Of a DNA stretch of 64,000 bases, positions 53,341 to 64,000 are shown piece by piece. Made by a program: the position numbers and the translations under genes. Source of the stretch: Osmia lignaria lignaria (taxonomy: Eukaryota; Arthropoda; Insecta; Hymenoptera; Megachilidae); assembly GCF_051020975.1 (NCBI RefSeq), contig NC_135042.1, positions 2,255,888-2,319,887 on the forward strand, read 5' to 3'. Below the pieces are notes generated by a model, which was not told the DNA's origin, searched no databases, and worked only from the letters and a program-made list of their open reading frames with translations. Position 1 is the stretch's first letter. Every line of letters begins with the position of its first letter.

Positions 53341-53441
53341 CTGTAGACGCTTTCATCATACCACAGAAGAATTCGAACTGGTTGATTGATACTACGTTTT
53401 TTCACTTCGTGTACCGGTTCTATATGAACGCCATGAATAAC
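53341..53441 (-). CDS. internal exon of a leishmanolysin-like metalloprotease (invadolysin)
   Basis: On the minus strand a 101-bp open segment is bounded by an acceptor (TTTGTTTTACAG) and a donor (GTAAGT). It reads VIHGVHIEPVHEVKKRS and then QPVRILLWYDESVYR with a split last codon. That pattern (HGVxIxP ... KRS..QPLRI..YDESV) is the N-terminal part of the mature leishmanolysin-like M8 peptidase, upstream of the zinc-binding HEXXH. The catalytic exons are not in the window, or are too far into the transposon-filled sequence for me to see. I could not find the preceding exon at higher coordinates. It could also be an isolated exon copy. This is the only convincing host coding sequence here. Confidence 0.6.
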
Positions 53442-53599
53442 CTGTAAAACAAAGAAGAGAAGGGAAATTAAAAGTGATTTTATTTAAAGTATTTCAAATA
53501 ATATAACACGACAAATCAAACTATTTCTAATATTCATGATAAGTATACATTAGGTACTACACGTGTCTGGCATGCCCCACCTCAGCTAACACGTAAATA

Positions 53600-53778
53600 C
53601 AGGATTACCTCGAAATAAGCAACTCGCTCGAGATCGAACAGTTGCTTATTACGAAGCAGGTGTGCTATTCGGCTTGACGAATGAGAGGTCGTCAAGATAC
53701 GTCTTCAAACAAAGAAGACGGGATAGCGAATTGCTTATTTCGAAGTAGAGACCACTTGCTTATTTCGAGGCAATCCTG
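53600..53778 (+). mobile_element. short pogo-like MITE (179 bp)
   Basis: TA flanks (53598-53599 and 53779-53780). Inverted ends CAGGATTACCTCGAAATAAG. The interior contains GTTGCTTATTACGAAGCAGG and ACTTGCTTATTTCGAGGC, so it is an internally deleted relative of 42051-42521. Confidence 0.82.
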
Positions 53779-53964
53779 TACTTACTTTCGGTCGCAGTGT
53801 ATTATTGGACCCCCCTTGTCATTATATCATCTTGACAGCCAATTTAGATGCGAACAACACATATAGAGCTACATATGAATATAAGGTGAACTTGTAGAAG
53901 AGCTACTCCCGCTCCGATTTTGATGATTTTAGGCTTCTGATACGTAGGAGCAGATACAGAGCGA

Positions 53965-54470
53965 AGCGGAGTGCCCTCACCGGGCACGGTTGCTTTGGTG
54001 AGTTCCTGTGCCGGATTGGTCGCCAGGCGACGGCTATATGCCACCACTGTGGCGCGGGGTTGGACTCTGCGCAACACACCTTGGAAGACTGTCCGGTGTT
54101 TGCACGAGCCCGCCACGCCCTGCAGTGTGAGATAGGAGTTGATCTCTTGCCAGCGAGTGTTGTGAGAAACATGCTCGGCGATGAGAATCAATAGCGGACG
54201 ATGACCTTCTATTGTGAGGAGGTCATCGCCCCGCAGAAGGGCACGCCGTCGGGGGAGGCCCCCCCCCCCCCGACGGCGCCGTTAGCTGAGGAGGGCGGGG
54301 CGGTGGGGCCTGACAACTTTGCCCATCGCTCCCAACAGGATGAGGGAGGGGAGCTTCAGCTTCTCCCCCAACGAAGATGTCAGAGGGATAGGACGGGGGG
54401 GGGGGGAGGGGGGAGCTTCGGCTCCTCCCAAAGGAAGATATAGTGGGGGGAGGCTCCGGCCTGGAAGTCC
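53965..54470 (+). pseudogene. R1-clade LINE C-terminal fragment, second copy
   Basis: GCFGEFLCRIGRQATAICHH, CGAGLDSAQHTLEDCPVF and MTFYCEEVIAPQKG parallel 47640-47900. The CX2C...HX4C motif is present. The GC-rich 3' region has long G and C runs. It breaks off near 54470 without poly(A). Confidence 0.82.
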
Positions 54471-54696
54471 CATTTGAAGTTGGAAAGGAAGAAACGTCGT
54501 AAAAACGTTACGAAGTAGTGCGGAATATTACATGTTTTTCATTTGTGTCCAGTGCAATAGCAACGTGACATTGAATAAAAATGTTTATTTACCCGAAAGA
54601 AAATTCTGTGAAAAGTGATAGTGACCGTGTGGTTGAGAAACTTCAATGATCTCGGCTGGAGATCAGCTGTTCTTCGTAATTCGTTTCCTTCTCGAA
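54471..54696. other. unassigned sequence
   Basis: Nothing recognised between the LINE fragment and the long-TIR arm. Confidence 0.35.
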
Positions 54697-55185
54697 TGTT
54701 CAAGATCGACACAGTGACCCAGTGGGAATTATCTGCTTTCAGCCTAGCAGGTTAATTTAGGAACGAATGGGTAAGTTTCATTTAAATTGTTTTCAAATTT
54801 TTATTAATTATTCCATTTCAGACATTTTTATTTGTTGTTTAGAATGTTTAGAATTTCCTTCTTTACATTATGACAAGCAACAAGAGATTAGATTACATAT
54901 TTATTTTAACCAACAACTAAAAATGTTCAACCAGTTCAATTTCTTTATTGTGCTATGCCAACGGGGTGCCAAGCCGTTCGTTCGCGACCTACGTCAAGCC
55001 CCGCTTTCGTAGCCGACGCTGCCGTCCCTGTGCCCGCGCGCTGTACGTGCTCGGATTGGTCAGTGTTTTTCCTTAATAATTCAAAAACGAAGATTCAAAC
55101 AACTTTTTTGCAAAGGGAAAAGTTGTTCAGAATCGCCCCAGCTACCACCCCTTCACAGGACCAATGCGAGTTCTGGGACACCCTG
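54697..55185. mobile_element. long-TIR element, right arm only
   Basis: Matches 23930-24434 (TCGACACAGTGACCCAGTGG onward, then TGCTATGCCAACGGGGTGCC). It ends CCAGAACTCGCATTGG in complement and GGGACACCCTG before TA (55186-55187). Confidence 0.78.
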
Positions 55186-55189
55186 TATA

Positions 55190-55405
55190 CAGGGTGTTCG
55201 ACAACAGGTGGGCAAAATTTGAAGGGGTGATTTTAGGGATCAAAATAAGACGAAAATCAAGAATAACGAAATAACGTTTGCGGCTTTGTTTTCCAGTAAT
55301 CAATGTTTTAAAATTCGAGTAAAAAGCGCCTGAAACCTGCAATCCGCCCAGCACCGTCGACTGAACGTCAGGTCAGCAGGGGTCGGTATAGTCATAACCA
55401 AGAAT
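55190..55405 (+). repeat. interspersed repeat of the CAGGGTGTTCGA family, copy 2
   Basis: About 90% identical by eye to 1719-1931. It directly follows the previous element, sharing TATA between them. It ends around GTCATAACCAAGAATCG. Confidence 0.7.
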
Positions 55406-56705
55406 CGTTGTATAGTAGGATTTGTGATATCCAACGAGCCTAATTTTTTCTTTTTTCTTGCAATTATTGCAGGCGTTGGGCTCAGCCTTTTTGGTAAACC
55501 TTTCGGTTTATTCACAACAGTAACATATTGCTTAATTATAGCATCCCCCCTTCAGTTGTATGAACTTTTTCTATTTTGTGTGTTTCAGTTGATTTTAAGT
55601 TAATTTGCCACAACACAGTATAATAATTATCTATCAAATAATAATAAACTACACTGGTGAATTGACTTTGCACAAGTGCACGTCACTTTTTACTAACAGT
55701 GTATATCACAGTCTTGTCACTTTCTTCTTATACTTTCTTGTGAGAGACCTTAGATACGTCCGACTCGCATGAGGGTCGAAGGACGAGTGAGACCTTGCCG
55801 GCTCACCCACCGGCGATGTTGAAAAACCTTCTAATATTTTAGAAGATAAGGTGCGTAATTTTTAATTATTTACAATAACTTCACTTTCTCCATTCAGATC
55901 TTGCTTCATCCAACGCAAAAATATTAAAAATTACACAACCCACTAATTATATAAAGGGAATGTAAAAATTGAAGGTATTTCTCAAGTTATCGCACAAAAT
56001 ACGCCGAAAATATAGATTTTTGAATTTTTAAAATACGATGCACCATACCTAAAAATCTGAAACAAATTGAAGATAGTAGTCATCCTAATATCTAAGTACT
56101 GTGAAAGTAAAAATCTAGTCGCTCGAAAACCTACCCGAAATCTGCATTTCTCGACATTTTTTTGAGTTTTTGATTTTTCACGCCTAGGATTCACAACCAA
56201 AAAATCTGAAAAAATTCACAGGAATAAATAAGTATGTCTAGAATATTATAGAATTTTTTCAGATTTTTTGCATAATGATAAATAGGAGAAATATGGCAAA
56301 AATCGTCATTTCTATCTTACCCTATAACAACTCTCCTGGTTGAGGTACAGAGTTGAAATTTGGTGTACCATGGTTTTTTGGGATAAGCTATGGAATGGTG
56401 CATTGGTAAGTAAAATCGGCTCAAGGGCACTTTTGACAATTTTATCCTGCTATACCCTTTGTTGCTGTATCAGAAAAGACACAAAGAATACAGTAACAAA
56501 AGTATGAAAATGTTCTGGCTACATTCGGAAATTTTGAAAAAAAACCTCGTGATCTTCCGTTTCCATTTCTCTCACAAGATTTGACTGACAACCTTATTGA
56601 ATTTTGGATACATTTATTGGACGAATCCACCATCTTCTTCTTCTTCTACGATTTTCTTGTCTCTGTTTTCGTTGTTTTCAGTCTAATATTAATTGATGGT
56701 GCTAT
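55406..56705. other. unassigned AT-rich sequence
   Basis: No domain recognised. AAAAATCTGAAACAAATTGA near 56052 resembles a stretch near 36956. The GC-richer patch 55760-55820 (CACCCACCGGCGATG) has no coding frame. Confidence 0.4.
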
Positions 56706-56710
56706 GTAAT

Positions 56711-56958
56711 TGTGGGGAAGGCACTAAATTTATTACCCTTTTTTAATATGAAAATAGATTTATTAGCTAACACAATTCTTTCATAAGTTTTCTTATGACG
56801 CAATACATCTCACGACACACTCACGCATCTCTCAATCAATCCTGCCAAAACATTCATTCCTGCCAACCACTCACTTCTGCCAATCACTCATTCCTGCCAA
56901 TCATCCATTACCAACCCAATCATTCTTCTCTCATTCAAACATAAAAACAAACCTCACA
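56711..56958 (-). repeat. Copia-E 3' LTR (248 bp)
   Basis: Minus strand starts TGTGAGGTTTGTTTTTAT and ends TAATAAATTTAGTGCC, then TTCCCCACA. It contains several copies of a GGCAGGAATGA-like motif (plus strand TCATTCCTGCCAA), which explains the length difference from the 5' LTR. Confidence 0.92.
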
Positions 56959-56976
56959 ATCTCCCCCCTTTGTTTT

Positions 56977-57812
56977 TTAATCTCTAGCGCTCATAAAGTT
57001 TTTTACGTTTTTAAACAAAGATGGCCCACTTAATGGTTTAGTAAGACAATCAGCAGTCATGAAATCTTTAGCAACATGTAACACTTTGACCTTATAATAT
57101 TTCACCATTTCCTTAATAAAGTAACACTTTCTGTTTAACAATTTTGTCTTTGTTTTAAAGTTCCCTCCATTTGCGAGTTTCACAGCGTTCAAATTGTCAC
57201 ATTTTAACTCATTGTTCTTCTCTTTATGTACTCCTAGTTCTTCTACCAGGTCGCTCGTCCATATGACTTCCTTCAATCCCTCCAACATCGCATCCAACTC
57301 ACTTTCAGTTGATGATAAGGCGACCGTTGACTGCTTTTTACTCCTCCAATGTATGAGGTCATTATTTCTATAAACCAGCACGCCGCTAAATGATTTTGCA
57401 TGTCGCGTGCTATCCCAAGAAGCGTCAGTCTCACATCTAATTCCTTTTCTCAAAGTCGTTTTTCCATATTCAATTCCATAATTTATTGTCTTCTTCAGGT
57501 ATTGCAATACTCTTTTTAGTGCATTCATATGAATATTCTTGGGGCATTTACTAAACTGTGACAGACAGCTTAATGAGAAAGATATATCTGGCCTTGTTGA
57601 AACACTAAGATACATTAATCGTCCCAACAATTACTTCCTTCATCCTCACTTAATTTCTGGTTGATATCCATAGGCGAATTTACTTCATTAGCCCTCATTC
57701 CATACTGATTTAATAAATTTTCAATGTACTTTCTTTGATTGATGAATGTTCTTCCCTTTTTCTGATCCAATTGTATCCCCACTACTTGTTGAGCTTCTCC
57801 AACATCTTTCAA
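56977..57812 (-). pseudogene. Copia-E end of reverse transcriptase and RNase H
   Basis: Frame 57615-57812 holds VGIQLDQKKGRTFINQRKYI. After a frameshift near 57620, the frame 57630-56977 has LMYLSVSTRPDISFSLSCLS, the RNase H CETDASWDSTRHAKSFSG, SKKQSTVALSSTESELDAML, KCDNLNAVKLANGG and FMTADCLTKPLSGP. The catalytic acidic residues I can recognise are present. Confidence 0.9.
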
Positions 57813-58149
57813 ATCTATATATTTCTTTATCTCTCATATATTTTTCTTCGAATGCTTCTCCACTATTCACCAATGGTATATCATCCACGTGCACTCCACA
57901 ATACAAAAAATCATTTCCCTCTACCACATAAAATAAGCATGGATCCTGAGTACATTGCTTCATACCTACGCTCAAAAATACATCAGTCAGATACACATTC
58001 CAACATCGGCTAGCTTGTTTCAATCCATAAATACTCTTTTTAAGTTTGCAGACTTTCCCAGTTTTGTTCTCAAAGTCATTAGGCATCTCCATATACATCT
58101 CTTCATCCAAAGACCCATGTAAAAAGGCAGTTTTTGCATCATAAATTTT
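57721..58149 (-). pseudogene. Copia-E reverse transcriptase active-site segment
   Basis: Read in the same frame as the upstream segment after a TAA at 58150-58152: DAKTAFLHGSLDEEMYME, KLKKSIYGLKQASRCWNVYL and the active site HVDD (usual YVDD; HVDD is a variant). The frame is lost after EIYRFERC. Confidence 0.9.
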
Positions 58150-59331
58150 TTATTTTTTTCCTTTTTCCGCACATATGCTAATCAATATTCTTATTGTCTC
58201 CATTCTCACTGTTGGAGAAAAAGTTTCTTCGTAGTCATAATCTGGCGGTTGTCCGCAGCCCATTGCAACCAATCTCGCTTTGAACCCTTTTTCAAGTGTA
58301 ACTGGGTCTTCTTTTACCGTGAATATCCATTTATTCTTTATCACACGCTTGTCGTTAGGCGGATCAACTAAATCCCATACTTCATGACAATGCATTGATT
58401 TCATCTCATCATTCATGGCTTTTCTCCACTCTTCCCACTCGTGCGATTGTCTTGCTTCTGCAACAGAATTTGATATTTTGACGTCCACTGTTTTCATAAC
58501 TCTCTGTTTTTTAAGTCTTTCTGATCTTCGTACATTCCTCTCTTCATCCTTCTTTCTTTCTTCTTCTCGTTTAACATGCCTCCGAACCTGCATGACTTCT
58601 CTTGTTACATTTTTTGGTCTTCCTTTTTTCTTCATTTCAGTTGATTCTCCTAGTATGACTTCATTCTCTTCATTGTATTCGATGTTCCTTTCTTCATTGT
58701 CGATTTCATGTGTCTCATTTCTATCTTCTAACAATTCTATTCTCGCATCTTCATACTCGCTGTCAGTTGTTTCATTCTCTTCGCTTTCATCGTCCTGTTC
58801 ATTTTCATTCTGATACATCTCTTCTTCAGATTCAAGACCTTCTACATCCTCACTAGAATCTAATCCAAATACAATTAAATCATTATCATCTTCAGAATTG
58901 CCAATTTTTTCATCATTATACAATAGTTCTGACCCATTCTTATTCTCTTCGAATCTTACATCACAATCACACCTGATCTTATCCACTTTTGGAATATATA
59001 TTCGGTAAGTATTATTTACACCATACCCTACAAAAATTCCTTTTTCAGTTTTTGATTTAAACTTTTGTTTTCTTCCACCTTTATTCAACAGATATGCTAG
59101 GCATCCAAATCTTCTCATATGTTGTATATTTGGCTTTTTGTTATACCATATCTCGTACGAAGTTTTATTATGCACTTTAGATTTTACTCGATTTCTTATA
59201 TTGTATACAGCAGTACAGATTGCCTCTCCCCAGAATGTTAAAGGTAAGTGTGAATCAGACAATATTGTTGTTGTAGTTTCTATTATTGTTTTATTTGCTC
59301 TTTCTGCTGTTCCATTACACTGTGGGGTCAT
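58150..59331 (-). pseudogene. Copia-E integrase C-terminus and reverse transcriptase N-terminus
   Basis: Starts at the third integrase acid residue (CNGTAERANKT) and continues FWGEAICTAVYNIRNR, MRRFGCLAYLLNKGG and FVGYGVNNTYRIYIPKVD. It then has a long acidic linker (residues about 130-220, rich in Glu and Asp), a basic stretch, and reverse transcriptase VIKNKWIFTVKEDP, FKARLVAMGCGQPPDYDYEE. An A-rich in-frame stop ends it at 58150. Confidence 0.92.
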
Positions 59332-61120
59332 GGGGGGGACTCAATTCATGTTTAATTCCCTTTTGCTGGAACCAATATTTCAAATCTTTTTCCAAGAATT
59401 CTCCACCATTGTCTGACCTTATTCTTTTTAATTTTAGTTCAGTTTGATTTTCATTCAATATAATTAATTTCTTAATTTCCTCAGCAGCTTCACCTGTATC
59501 ATGGAGTAATCGTACAAATATCATTCTGGAATAATCATCCACCACAGTCATTATATAATTCTTTCTTCCATGTGATGAAGGTTTGATAGGTCCTATCAAA
59601 TCCATGTGCCATAACTGCATAATATTATCATTCTGTCTTCCTTCTAATCTTCTATGTGCCTTTCTGCATGTTTTTCCTTTTACACATGGTTCACATTCCA
59701 TTTTTATTTTATTTGTCATTCCCATTACTAAATTCTCTTTCTTCATTTCTTCCACTACTTGTTTATTAGCGTGACCTAATCTCTTGTGCCACAACTCATC
59801 TACTGAAATTGCTACTGCTTCCTTTTTGTCTATGAATGTTCTCACATAATATCCATTATCTACTCGAACTGCTGTCATTTCTACTTTCTCTGGCTCTTTG
59901 TATATCACAGCACCAAATTTGTTAAATTTGACATTATAACCGTGGTCTGTTATCTTAGCTACAGAAAGTAAATTAGCGTTTAAATCAGGCACACATAACA
60001 CTTTCTCAAGTCTCACCTTCTTTTCACTTGAAGATTGTCTCAAAATTACTTCACCAGTATCTTCAGATGTCAATTTTCTTCCTTTTTTATCTGCTAGTGT
60101 TATATCTCTCTTTACATGAAATAGTTTGTTACATATTTGTTTGTCGTGTGTCATGTGACTTGTGGAACCAGAATCCAACAACCAAATACAACAATTATTA
60201 TTTGTACCACCCTCAAGTTCCTTTTTTGTTGTCTCAGAAATTGTTTCTTTTTGTGAAATGTCTTCCACTCTTAATACAACTTCATCTGTGGTTCGCAATG
60301 AAACTTCATCCTGTTCATAAGTCTGTCTGTTTGTTCTTCCTCGAAAGCCTCTTTGGAAATTTCCTCTATGTCCTTTTCCTCTAGAGGTCACATAATTTTT
60401 TGGTTCTCTACAGTTTGCAGCCACATGATTGAATCCTTGGCAGTTAAAACAGCGTTTGCTTTTGTAACATTCTTTGGCCACGTGCCCTTTCAATCCACAG
60501 CTAAAACAATGAATATCATTTTTGGATCCATCCCTCACTTTCCTCACCAATTCTTGGTCTCTGTGGGATCTTTCTTCTTTCCTAGTTTCCCTTCTAATTT
60601 CTTCCTGTTTAAGAGTAAACCATATGTCATTGATAGTAACATTCTTTTGTATTTCTAACACCCTCACATTTGAATCATATTCTTGTCTGAGCCCTCTTAA
60701 AATATACATTTTTAATTCAAAATCTTCTATGCCCTTCCCCAATTGTACACACTGATTTTTTAATGCTTCTGTCCTATTTATATAAGAGTCGACGCTTTCC
60801 TCTTTTTTCATTTTTAAATCTGTTAGTTCATTCAGTAACCTTGCTTTCAGTTCTTCCGTTTCAGCCGCCATGTTTCTTTTGATCAACGACCACAGTCTAT
60901 CCGCACATTTTTCATTACTGTATTTCAGCAATTGAGCCTTGCTCATTGTGTTAATCATTATTGTCCTGGCTGCATAATTATTATCATCCCATTCGTTCCA
61001 GTCTATCACCTTTTTCCACAATTTTTTTGAACGTAGAATACCTTCTACTTTCTCACACCATAAAAAATAGTTAGAATCATCGAGCGGTTCAATGCTTGCG
61101 ATATTCCACGTATCTGCCAT
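59315..61120 (-). pseudogene. Copia-E gag, protease and integrase core (601 codons)
   Basis: Starts at ATG 61120. Gag covers residues 1-200 (IEPLDDSNYFLWCEKVEGIL; LKARLLNELTDLKMKKEESV). Two CCHC knuckles follow (C205-C218 and C224-C237), then the protease WLLDSGSTSHMT (Asp316), the integrase zinc region ELWHKRLGHANKQVVEEM ... CEPCVKG, and the core with WHMDLIGP and RSDNGGEF. A run of seven C/G at about 59332-59338 appears to hold a one-base slip, so the glutamate of the triad is read in the next frame. Confidence 0.93.
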
Positions 61121-61156
61121 GGTTTCTCTTTCTTTTTCACTTTTTCTTCAAACCAC

Positions 61157-61171
61157 GGGGCCCTGCTACCA
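61157..61171 (-). promoter_or_regulatory. Copia-E primer binding site, tRNA 3'-end type
   Basis: On the minus strand TGGTAGCAGGGCCCC begins three bases after the LTR. Its complement ends ...CTGCTACCA, i.e. a tRNA 3' end with CCA. This differs from the initiator-tRNA internal site of Copia-A, C and D. The tRNA species is not identified. Confidence 0.65.
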
Positions 61172-61174
61172 AAT

Positions 61175-61389
61175 TGTGGGGAAGGCACTAAATTTATTAC
61201 CCTTTTTTAATATGAAAATAGGTTTATTAGCTAACACAATTCTTTCATAAGTTTTCTTATGACGCAATACATCTCACGACACACTCACGCATCTCTCAAT
61301 CAATCCTGCCAACCACTCACTTCTGCCAATCACTCATTCCTGCCAACCCAATCATTCTTCTCTCATTCAAAGATAAAAACAAACCTCAC
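61175..61389 (-). repeat. Copia-E 5' LTR (215 bp)
   Basis: Matches 56711-56958 with deletion of two CATTCCTGCCAA-type units. Ends in TGTGAGG on the minus strand and is followed by GTAAT. Confidence 0.92.
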
Positions 61390-61394
61390 AGTAA

Positions 61395-61796
61395 TAACGG
61401 AGATACTTGCTAAAATTAATTAATTCAGCTCCATTTTGCATTATATTCTGTCTATTCACTAAATTGTCACTCCCACACTGATGCAATTTTCCTCTTGCGT
61501 TCTGATTGGCCCTTACTTCTTTCTACTCCATCGTAGGTATATTCCTAGCAAACGGACCTTTCACCGATCTTGACATGTTATTTATCGTTGGATTCATCTT
61601 GTTGAAAACATTACTAATTTCTATGTCATTTGCTTGCGGAAATTCATTTTTTTTGTGTAAAATTTGCTGTAAACTTTCAAGAAAAAAGTATGGTTAACAT
61701 AAATTTGTTTCTGAATCCATTGATGTATTATATGCTATGTTTGCCTTTTACATTTTTGCATATTTTAAAATTAAATATGTATCGCGCACATACGCC
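61395..61796. other. unassigned sequence
   Basis: No gene or repeat ends recognised. Confidence 0.4.
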
Positions 61797-62814
61797 GCAC
61801 AGTGGGACAAAACGGCTTTCGGCGATCAAAAATCTATATCTTCGGTTCTATTGGAAATATTTTAATGAAATTTTGGGAAGTTTTTGCCTATATTATGGTA
61901 CTTAAGTTGTACCAATATAAATCATATTGAATTACAGGGTGTCAAAATATTCACGTATAAAGTGTAACACGTTCAATATCCTTCACTTGTTAGACGTATT
62001 TTATGTCATTTAACAAAAATTTGACTCAAAACTGTTAATAACTATAATAAAAACGGATTTAATAATTAAAAAATGACAAGACATGTGTTATTATAACATA
62101 TTTATTTATATTTATTATGACCTATATTAAATCATTGGCGGAAATAGTTTCGACAATTATGAAAATTTATTATGGCATATTGCAAGGCCGAAATAAAGTT
62201 TTGGATGACGAATATACACGTCGAATGCAGTTATCTGGTTAATAATCGTATCTGGTACTGCTTTTCCATCGTCGTGCGCAGCGGCCAAGATGGATGTAAT
62301 TTCATTCAATCGCCATTTTTCTGAACAGGGGCAAGTTGGAGCAACCAATTTTTTCTGATTCTGAGAGAGGAAAGTTCACTCTTTGCTGCAGTAATAATTA
62401 AACATGTGGCAAGTTGTGGCATTTTTTTAAAATCAACCGCAAAGTTGAGATTTTAGTTAAATGTACTTCATTTCAATCAGATCCTATTACTTAAAAAGTT
62501 GTTAATATTTTAACTTACTTTATGCACTGAATAGAATCTATACTAATCTAGAAAACTTTGTAATTCATTTGAATTTTATCTTTCCGAGTAAAATTTATTA
62601 GAATCGTACATTGAAGTTACGGATAATATCATCAGCGTTTCGTTTTGACGAATTTCTACTGACTTTGAGTGCGAACCACGGTAAAACGGAAGCAAATATA
62701 AAAAAACGGATTATACTACGTTAAACTACAGTTTATTCTCTATCGATGCATGTAAATAGTTTTTCGATTTTTGAATTCACGAAAATCGCCGAAAGCCGTT
62801 TTGTCCCACTGTGC
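61797..62814. mobile_element. 1.0-kb element with CACAGTGGGACAAAACGG ends
   Basis: GCACAGTGGGACAAAACGGC (then TTTCGGCGAT) at the left is perfectly inverted at the right end. The CACAGTGGG start is reminiscent of Tc1/mariner ends, but no clear TA duplication is seen. The interior has a CAGGGTGTC motif at 61936 and no transposase; the 63-residue minus frame at 62157-62348 has no known motif. Confidence 0.7.
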
Positions 62815-62943
62815 GCCGGATCGCGGTCGTATCAGATATGAACGTACGGTAAATATCCATTACGATATCTAGCGTTTACCATGTATACTAGGCAATAATA
62901 CAATTATTTAAAGCTTTCAATATTAATAAAAATTATATTATTA

Positions 62944-63773
62944 CAGTAAAACCTGGATAAATGCAACCAAGATTGGGACCTAGTGGTTGCATTTATCCAA
63001 GCGAGGTGTCGAAACTCGAGTTACACGCGACGACCAGCCAAGCGTGAATGTAGAAAGGGACAGACAGTGGCGGAAAGAGAGAGGTCCGATGATGAAAGGA
63101 AAGAGCCAAAACGTATCGGTGTGATTAATACTAATTCAACTATAAAACTTTTTTATTTTTGACATTTTTTTATTGAAACTTTTACTAACGCATTGGTGAA
63201 ATTTTTCGGATTAAAATGATACCAAACACGATATAGTTTGAATTATAATTACTTGCTAAAATTGATGTTAAAAGTTGGCGAAAAGTAACAGAGATCGAAA
63301 TCAAAACCAGTCGCAGTGTCGGCTCTGGTTTCAAAGGTTTCATTTATCCAGGCAAGGTGGCGATTCTGCGTCCGTACACATGTTTTGTATTCAGTCGACA
63401 TGCCGATTCTGTGTCCGTACACATCTTTTGTATTCAGCCGACATCATTTATATTCAGTCGTGGTGTCAATTCTATGTTGTTTATTCTATTACTATTGTTT
63501 ATAAATATAATTCAAACTATATCATGTTTGGTGTCATTTTAATCAGAAAAATCTCACAAATGCGTTAGTAAAAGTTTCATTAAGAAAAAGTTAAAAATAA
63601 AAAAGTTTTATCGTTCAATTAGTATTAGTCACACCGATATTACGGTCGGATCATATTATACGGTTTTCTCGTCGAGCGGCTCGGTGTGTCTAGGGGGATC
63701 CCCCCAAGTGGAGGGGATAGCGATGTTGCACTTATCCAAGCATTCTTTCGTTGCATTTATCCAGGTTTTACTG
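62944..63773 (+). mobile_element. pogo-like non-autonomous TIR element, copy 3 (830 bp)
   Basis: TA flanks (62942-62943 and 63774-63775). Same ends and orientation as 367-1321. It is 125 bp shorter because it has one 42-bp-type unit instead of four. Confidence 0.92.
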
Positions 63774-63775
63774 TA

Positions 63776-64000
63776 CATATCTACGTATTAATATGTGATA
63801 CATATCAGAAACATACTTAACCTTCCTTTTTTTTTCGAAACTTCACATCAAATTTCAAAAAAGAAAAGGAATTTCCGCAAAAAAAGACAAACGCCTCAAT
63901 AATATGCTCAAAAAGACGAATTTAACGATATATAACACGTCCAAATCGGTGAATGGTCCGTTTGCTAGGAATGTTCCCCATCGTATTGTAGACGGAGCCA
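63776..64000. other. unassigned right edge
   Basis: Nothing recognised. Confidence 0.35.

Larger units (their letters stand above)
56711..61389 (-). mobile_element. Copia-E: nearly full-length copia element (4.7 kb)
   Basis: Target duplication GTAAT at 56706-56710 and 61390-61394. On the minus strand: 5' LTR, primer site, gag with two zinc knuckles, protease, integrase, reverse transcriptase, RNase H, purine tract (complement of TCTCCCCCCTTTG, 56960-56972), 3' LTR. Only about four lesions interrupt the single frame, fewer than in Copia-A to D. Confidence 0.93.

Noticed and set aside
58415..60755. Plus-strand serine- and phenylalanine-rich frames
   Set aside because: They are antisense shadows of the Copia-E polyprotein.

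Overview
The window looks like insect nuclear DNA that has filled up with transposable elements. It is AT-rich, most reading frames are broken, and almost every recognisable domain belongs to a mobile element. There are no operons, rRNA or tRNA genes that I can see. The insect assignment rests on copia elements primed by initiator-tRNA fragments, R1-type and Jockey-type LINEs, a LINE sitting in a TTAGG-like motif, and one spliced exon resembling leishmanolysin-like metalloprotease (invadolysin). An ant or other hymenopteran is plausible but is only inference.

Layout. At 1-5.6 kb there is a pogo-like TA-flanked element, several small inverted-repeat elements and a decayed Mutator-like transposase tail. 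At 5.6-14.8 kb lies a three-level nest: minus-strand Copia-A (target duplication GTATC) carries plus-strand Copia-B in its 5' LTR, and Copia-B carries a 955-bp pogo-like element in its RNase H region. At 15.1-16.8 kb is a TTAA-flanked fold-back element. At 17.3-33.4 kb is Copia-C (duplication CTGTT), swollen to 16 kb. It holds a 2.16-kb TTAA element and a 9.4-kb composite made of minisatellite arrays, a long-TIR element, a Tc1-like MITE and a Helitron-type block with an intact PIF1-family helicase but no visible Rep endonuclease. At 33.4-37.4 kb there is mostly unassigned sequence with one TTAA MITE. At 37.4-40.6 kb is Copia-D, an internally deleted copy lacking reverse transcriptase (duplication TGTTC).

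At 41.3-43.5 kb are a reversed minisatellite array, a pogo-like MITE inserted in the terminal repeat of its own sister copy, and half of the long-TIR element. At 43.5-46.8 kb is a minus-strand Gypsy element cut at its RNase H. At 47.2-48.4 kb is the 3' end of an R1-clade LINE flanked by a 16-bp TTAGG-like duplication. At 48.8-51.5 kb are Jockey LINE pieces around a mariner-type transposase pseudogene and a histone-type 3' stem-loop. At 53.3 kb is the single likely host exon on the minus strand. At 56.7-61.4 kb is Copia-E, the least damaged LTR element (duplication GTAAT). At 61.8-63.8 kb are two more terminal-inverted-repeat elements.

The elements do not cooperate as a pathway. The interest lies in the insertion history, in several exactly readable empty sites, and in a few signals that the transposon annotation does not explain: the Rep-less helicase block, the histone-like hairpin, the LINE in a telomere-like motif and the isolated exon.
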